Assembly: GCA_902796345.1 (NCBI GenBank)
Contig: CADBOF010000031.1
Span: 1 to 61,921, forward strand
Reading direction: 5' to 3'
DNA length: 61,921 bases
Source of the DNA: an uncultured Pseudomonadota bacterium
Lineage (GTDB): Bacteria; Pseudomonadota; Alphaproteobacteria; RUG11792
Within the stretch, counting starts at the first letter, position 1; each line of letters starts with the position of its first letter. Both the position numbers and the translations under genes were made by a program. The notes beneath the pieces were generated by a model that did not search any database, was not told where the DNA came from, and was given only the letters and a program-made list of their open reading frames with translations. Positions 59,378 to 61,921 of this stretch are shown one piece after another.

Positions 59378-59424
59378 CGGGCTGATGGTATCACAGATTT
59401 GTAACACTTGTTTGTATCAGCCCG
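59378..59424. repeat. G+C-rich inverted repeat between the orphan gene and proS
   Basis: CGGGCTGAT (59378-59386) pairs perfectly with ATCAGCCCG (59416-59424) around a 29-base loop. It lies just upstream of proS and just downstream of the orphan gene, both on the minus strand. No U-run follows the stem on either strand, so it may be a weak terminator or a proS leader structure. Confidence 0.4.
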
Positions 59425-59455
59425 AACGATGATCAACTATTGTTCTATGTTGATT

Positions 59456-61921
59456 TTATTTTTTGTTATCCGCTGTCGTTTTACGATTTTTTATAACAAA
59501 ATTTGCAACAATTTTTGGCATATATATAGCACTTTTCGGATCGTCAAGTTTAAAAAAATTAGAAACGTACATATTTATATTAGGAATGCCTTCTAATATC
59601 TTTTCGAGAAGTTGTAAAAAATGTCCTTCGCCAATCGGTTTGCCTGCATTATTGTTAAAATATTCATCGATAACATCGTAAGCTAAAAACAATCCGAAGT
59701 AATTGGGGTTAAGATCAATGTTTCCTTTAAAATATTCCTCTAATTCAAATTCGGACATATCAACTAAGTTTAATAAAGTTTTATGCTGTGGCAGACCTTC
59801 CGCAGGCTTTATTGAAAACGAACCACCAGGAACATTAAACAAGATTTCATCTTTTTTAATTTCAACCGCGGGTACATTTTTCCCCGCCGTCAAATAATCA
59901 ACGTTATTTTTTATAATGTGATTTCTTCCAGAATATCTTTTTTGTAAATTACTGTAGTATTGATCCAAAAAATCATCGTACTTTGGACAATTACCCCATT
60001 GCGGAGCATTCTTATCTGAATAATGCAGATATTCATCGCTTTTAACCCTGAACGGTTTACCAAGCCTTTTTCTTAATAAGTTTTCGCACAACCCATTTCC
60101 ATAATATTGCTTACCTAGATCGTTCCAAGATATTTGTCGCACTTTATCCATCGATCCGAAACCATAATCAACATATTTAAAGAAATCATTAATCAACAAA
60201 CACACATCATTTTTCGTAAAGCCTTCATTAAATCCACGTCTACTGCTAATATAGAAATCTAGCCAATATCGATAAATCAAATCTTGGTCGTCATTAATTG
60301 TTTTAAATTTTTTATAACGTTTTTTACTCTCGGTAGAGTATTGTTTTGCATTTTTTCCGAACATTGTTAAATAGTGAATTAATTCACAAAAAAGATTTGT
60401 TACGTAAAAAGTATTTTCATCATCTTGTTTAGCATCTATCAATCGATTATTTCTTTTTCCTATTATAAGTGTTTTGTCTGCATCATCGAAAACATTGTAA
60501 TCTTTTTCTTGATCCATCTTTATTTTTAACGGTTCATAATTTTTATATATAATCTTGGATTTGTCGAATACACTTGAATCGAACGAACTTAAATCTGTTT
60601 TTGAAAACGAAACAAAATGCTTCAATATTTCATTAGATATTTCTTTACTCATACTTAATGTTTCTGATTGGTTTAAAAATATTGAGTACGCAAGCATTCT
60701 TCCTTCCGGATAGTCAATTAATTCTTCAAGCCATCTTTGCAACTTGTTCTTCGATTCTAAATCTTTATTGTCAAGAACTATTAGCGATTGTTTATTGTTT
60801 TGCTCGTCGTCATCAATCCCTAGAAGAGTTTTGTAAAATTCCCTCGCGACTTTTTTCCGTTGAACACAATCTCTTTTTAACGTGTTGTGTTCCTCCCCAA
60901 TCTCAAGGTTTGCTAATTTTTGTTCATCTTCAACCAACTTTTCGCTTCCTGACCACCTGTAGAGCTGGTTGGCAGATGGAACTTCAGTGTCGAAAGCAAA
61001 CGTTGCTATTTTATAGTCATCTTTATAAAAATCTATAGCATATTTGAAACAATCGTCACGAAGGAATCTTTTATCTGCGACGCATGTTGTTTTCACGCTG
61101 AAACCTTTTTTTCTCATTGTATTAATAAGACGTAGCACTGACGCATTAACCTCATTTGCTTGAGTTACATCAACACATGTGTGGATTTGCGATACAATAG
61201 ATTTAATCCGGTTTTCATCTTGATCCAATTCGTCATAATCACTTGAATTATCACTTGAATTGTCGTCATCGTCATAATCACTTGAATTATCACTTGAATT
61301 GTCGTCATCGTCTTCGTTCCTACTGTTTTGTGACTCTTGTTTGTTTTCATCTTTGTTTTTCTTTCTAACATCACAAATAACGCCGAATTGAGTTAAATAA
61401 CAATCCCAATCGTGTTTTAAAAAACTGAAAAATCTAAGTTCCCAAGCATCTTTTTTCTTAAAATCTTTTTCGGAGATATATTTTTTAAATTTGTTATCTA
61501 TTTTGTATGACGAATATTTACCGTTTTCACCAAATAGTTGTTTTAAATATTTTGACAGATATACACCTTCTCCTAAATGAATTTGTGGAATATCTGAAGC
61601 TATAGAAAATATCTTTTTACAAAGAGTGTATTCTGTCCAAGAACTATACCGATCTGTTAATTTGGAATAAATAGTTTTATAAACATTATAACCATTTATT
61701 AAACCAAATATATCTTTTTCATTATTATTATTTATCTTGCTATGGTTGTTCTCTATCAAACCTTTTATTCTATTTTCATAACATTTAATAACATTATTGT
61801 ATGCGTCTTTACTGTAAATATCATCTATATCCCTATCATTCATAGCTCTTTCGAAAATTTTCTTCAAGTTTTCTATAGAAGAGCTCCATTTATTATTTTT
61901 ATTTTCTATAGCTTTTTTTGC
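59456..61921 (-). CDS. Large orphan protein with HDWDCYL motif (family member 2, 5' end outside window)
   Basis: The frame ends at 59456 and stays open to the right edge (codons from 61919 inwards read AKKAIENKNNKWSSSIEN), so the start is outside the window. At least 822 residues are present. No known domain is recognised. HDWDCYL occurs at 61394-61414 (first base of the histidine codon at 61414), followed by TQF, a charged linker and an acidic repeat (DDDDNSSDNSSDYD...). The same motif order and an upstream IExxxxxW are found in the secreted protein at 34.3 kb, so they look like paralogues. Whether this copy has a signal peptide cannot be seen. The C-terminal 300 residues are not obviously shared. 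Confidence 0.65.
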   Translation of the reverse strand, partial: AKKAIENKNNKWSSSIENLKKIFERAMNDRDIDDIYSKDAYNNVIKCYENRIKGLIENNHSKINNNNEKDIFGLINGYNVYKTIYSKLTDRYSSWTEYTLCKKIFSIASDIPQIHLGEGVYLSKYLKQLFGENGKYSSYKIDNKFKKYISEKDFKKKDAWELRFFSFLKHDWDCYLTQFGVICDVRKKNKDENKQESQNSRNEDDDDNSSDNSSDYDDDDNSSDNSSDYDELDQDENRIKSIVSQIHTCVDVTQANEVNASVLRLINTMRKKGFSVKTTCVADKRFLRDDCFKYAIDFYKDDYKIATFAFDTEVPSANQLYRWSGSEKLVEDEQKLANLEIGEEHNTLKRDCVQRKKVAREFYKTLLGIDDDEQNNKQSLIVLDNKDLESKNKLQRWLEELIDYPEGRMLAYSIFLNQSETLSMSKEISNEILKHFVSFSKTDLSSFDSSVFDKSKIIYKNYEPLKIKMDQEKDYNVFDDADKTLIIGKRNNRLIDAKQDDENTFYVTNLFCELIHYLTMFGKNAKQYSTESKKRYKKFKTINDDQDLIYRYWLDFYISSRRGFNEGFTKNDVCLLINDFFKYVDYGFGSMDKVRQISWNDLGKQYYGNGLCENLLRKRLGKPFRVKSDEYLHYSDKNAPQWGNCPKYDDFLDQYYSNLQKRYSGRNHIIKNNVDYLTAGKNVPAVEIKKDEILFNVPGGSFSIKPAEGLPQHKTLLNLVDMSEFELEEYFKGNIDLNPNYFGLFLAYDVIDEYFNNNAGKPIGEGHFLQLLEKILEGIPNINMYVSNFFKLDDPKSAIYMPKIVANFVIKNRKTTADNKK
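61231..61308 (-). repeat. Two perfect 39-bp tandem repeats in the orphan gene
   Basis: The units 61231-61269 and 61270-61308 are identical, and each contains a 12-base subrepeat (ATCACTTGAATT) twice. They encode a 13-residue acidic Asp/Ser/Asn unit in frame, right after the HDWDCYL region. Perfect identity of the copies suggests recent expansion and possible length variation by slippage. Confidence 0.9.

Noticed and set aside
61165-61374. A 69-codon repetitive frame on the minus strand over the tandem repeat
   Set aside because: It is a shifted reading of the acidic repeat in the large orphan gene.

Overview
The window reads as the chromosome of a low-G+C (roughly one third G+C by eye) Gram-negative alphaproteobacterium with a reduced, host-associated style of genome. 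The alphaproteobacterial signals are a PopZ-like polar organiser (DUF2497), the rsmG-parA-parB block, an AddB-type nuclease remnant, a GatCAB amidotransferase, two-subunit glycyl-tRNA synthetase and a single long RelA/SpoT enzyme. A+T-rich drift, eroded or shortened genes (AddB, ParB, LigA, ThrS, TsaB), a secreted patatin and large orphan secreted proteins fit an intracellular symbiont or parasite of the Holosporales/Rickettsiales type. This is an inference and I cannot name a species. TGA is used as a stop, a full RF2 is present and tRNA-Trp carries CCA, so the genetic code is standard.

Layout. 1-13.4 kb: a decayed frame, then a plus-strand run metG, addB remnant, miaA, AI-2E permease, a secreted orphan, gatC, thrS, a radical-SAM activase, a divergent tsaB, rsmG, parA, a 112-aa mini-parB and a class A penicillin-binding protein. 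13.4-17.4 kb (minus): tolC-like, popZ-like, trxA, lepB, rnc. 17.5-25.3 kb: an MFS transporter, a secreted patatin phospholipase, rplY-pth plus a 47-aa membrane protein, relA/spoT, and an outer-membrane beta-barrel protein with a structured leader. 25.6-34.1 kb: radA; then minus-strand prfB, trxB, fabG, fabD, and rpsO, truB, yggT, mreB, lrp. 34.3-41.1 kb: a large secreted orphan, gatB-gatA-rnj. 41.3-52.9 kb: tRNA-Trp, secE, nusG, rplKAJL, rpoBC. 52.9-61.9 kb: ligA, glyS-glyQ, tRNA-Arg(CCG), proS, and the 3' part of a second large orphan.

Most of the window is housekeeping: translation (synthetases, amidotransferase, ribosomal proteins, tRNA modification), transcription, fatty-acid synthesis, cell shape and secretion. 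The less ordinary content is (i) a ParB reduced to its ParA-contacting N-terminal peptide and its C-terminal dimerisation domain, encoded between an intact ParA and a cell-wall synthase and about 4 kb from a PopZ-like gene; (ii) two large proteins at 34.3 kb and 59.5-61.9 kb that share an HDWDCYL motif and a conserved upstream segment, apparently a lineage-specific family, one member with a signal peptide; (iii) a eukaryote/archaeal-type prolyl-tRNA synthetase; (iv) an in-frame 45-residue duplication inside FabD; (v) LigA ending exactly before its BRCT domain; and (vi) a hairpin-rich leader on the outer-membrane protein gene.
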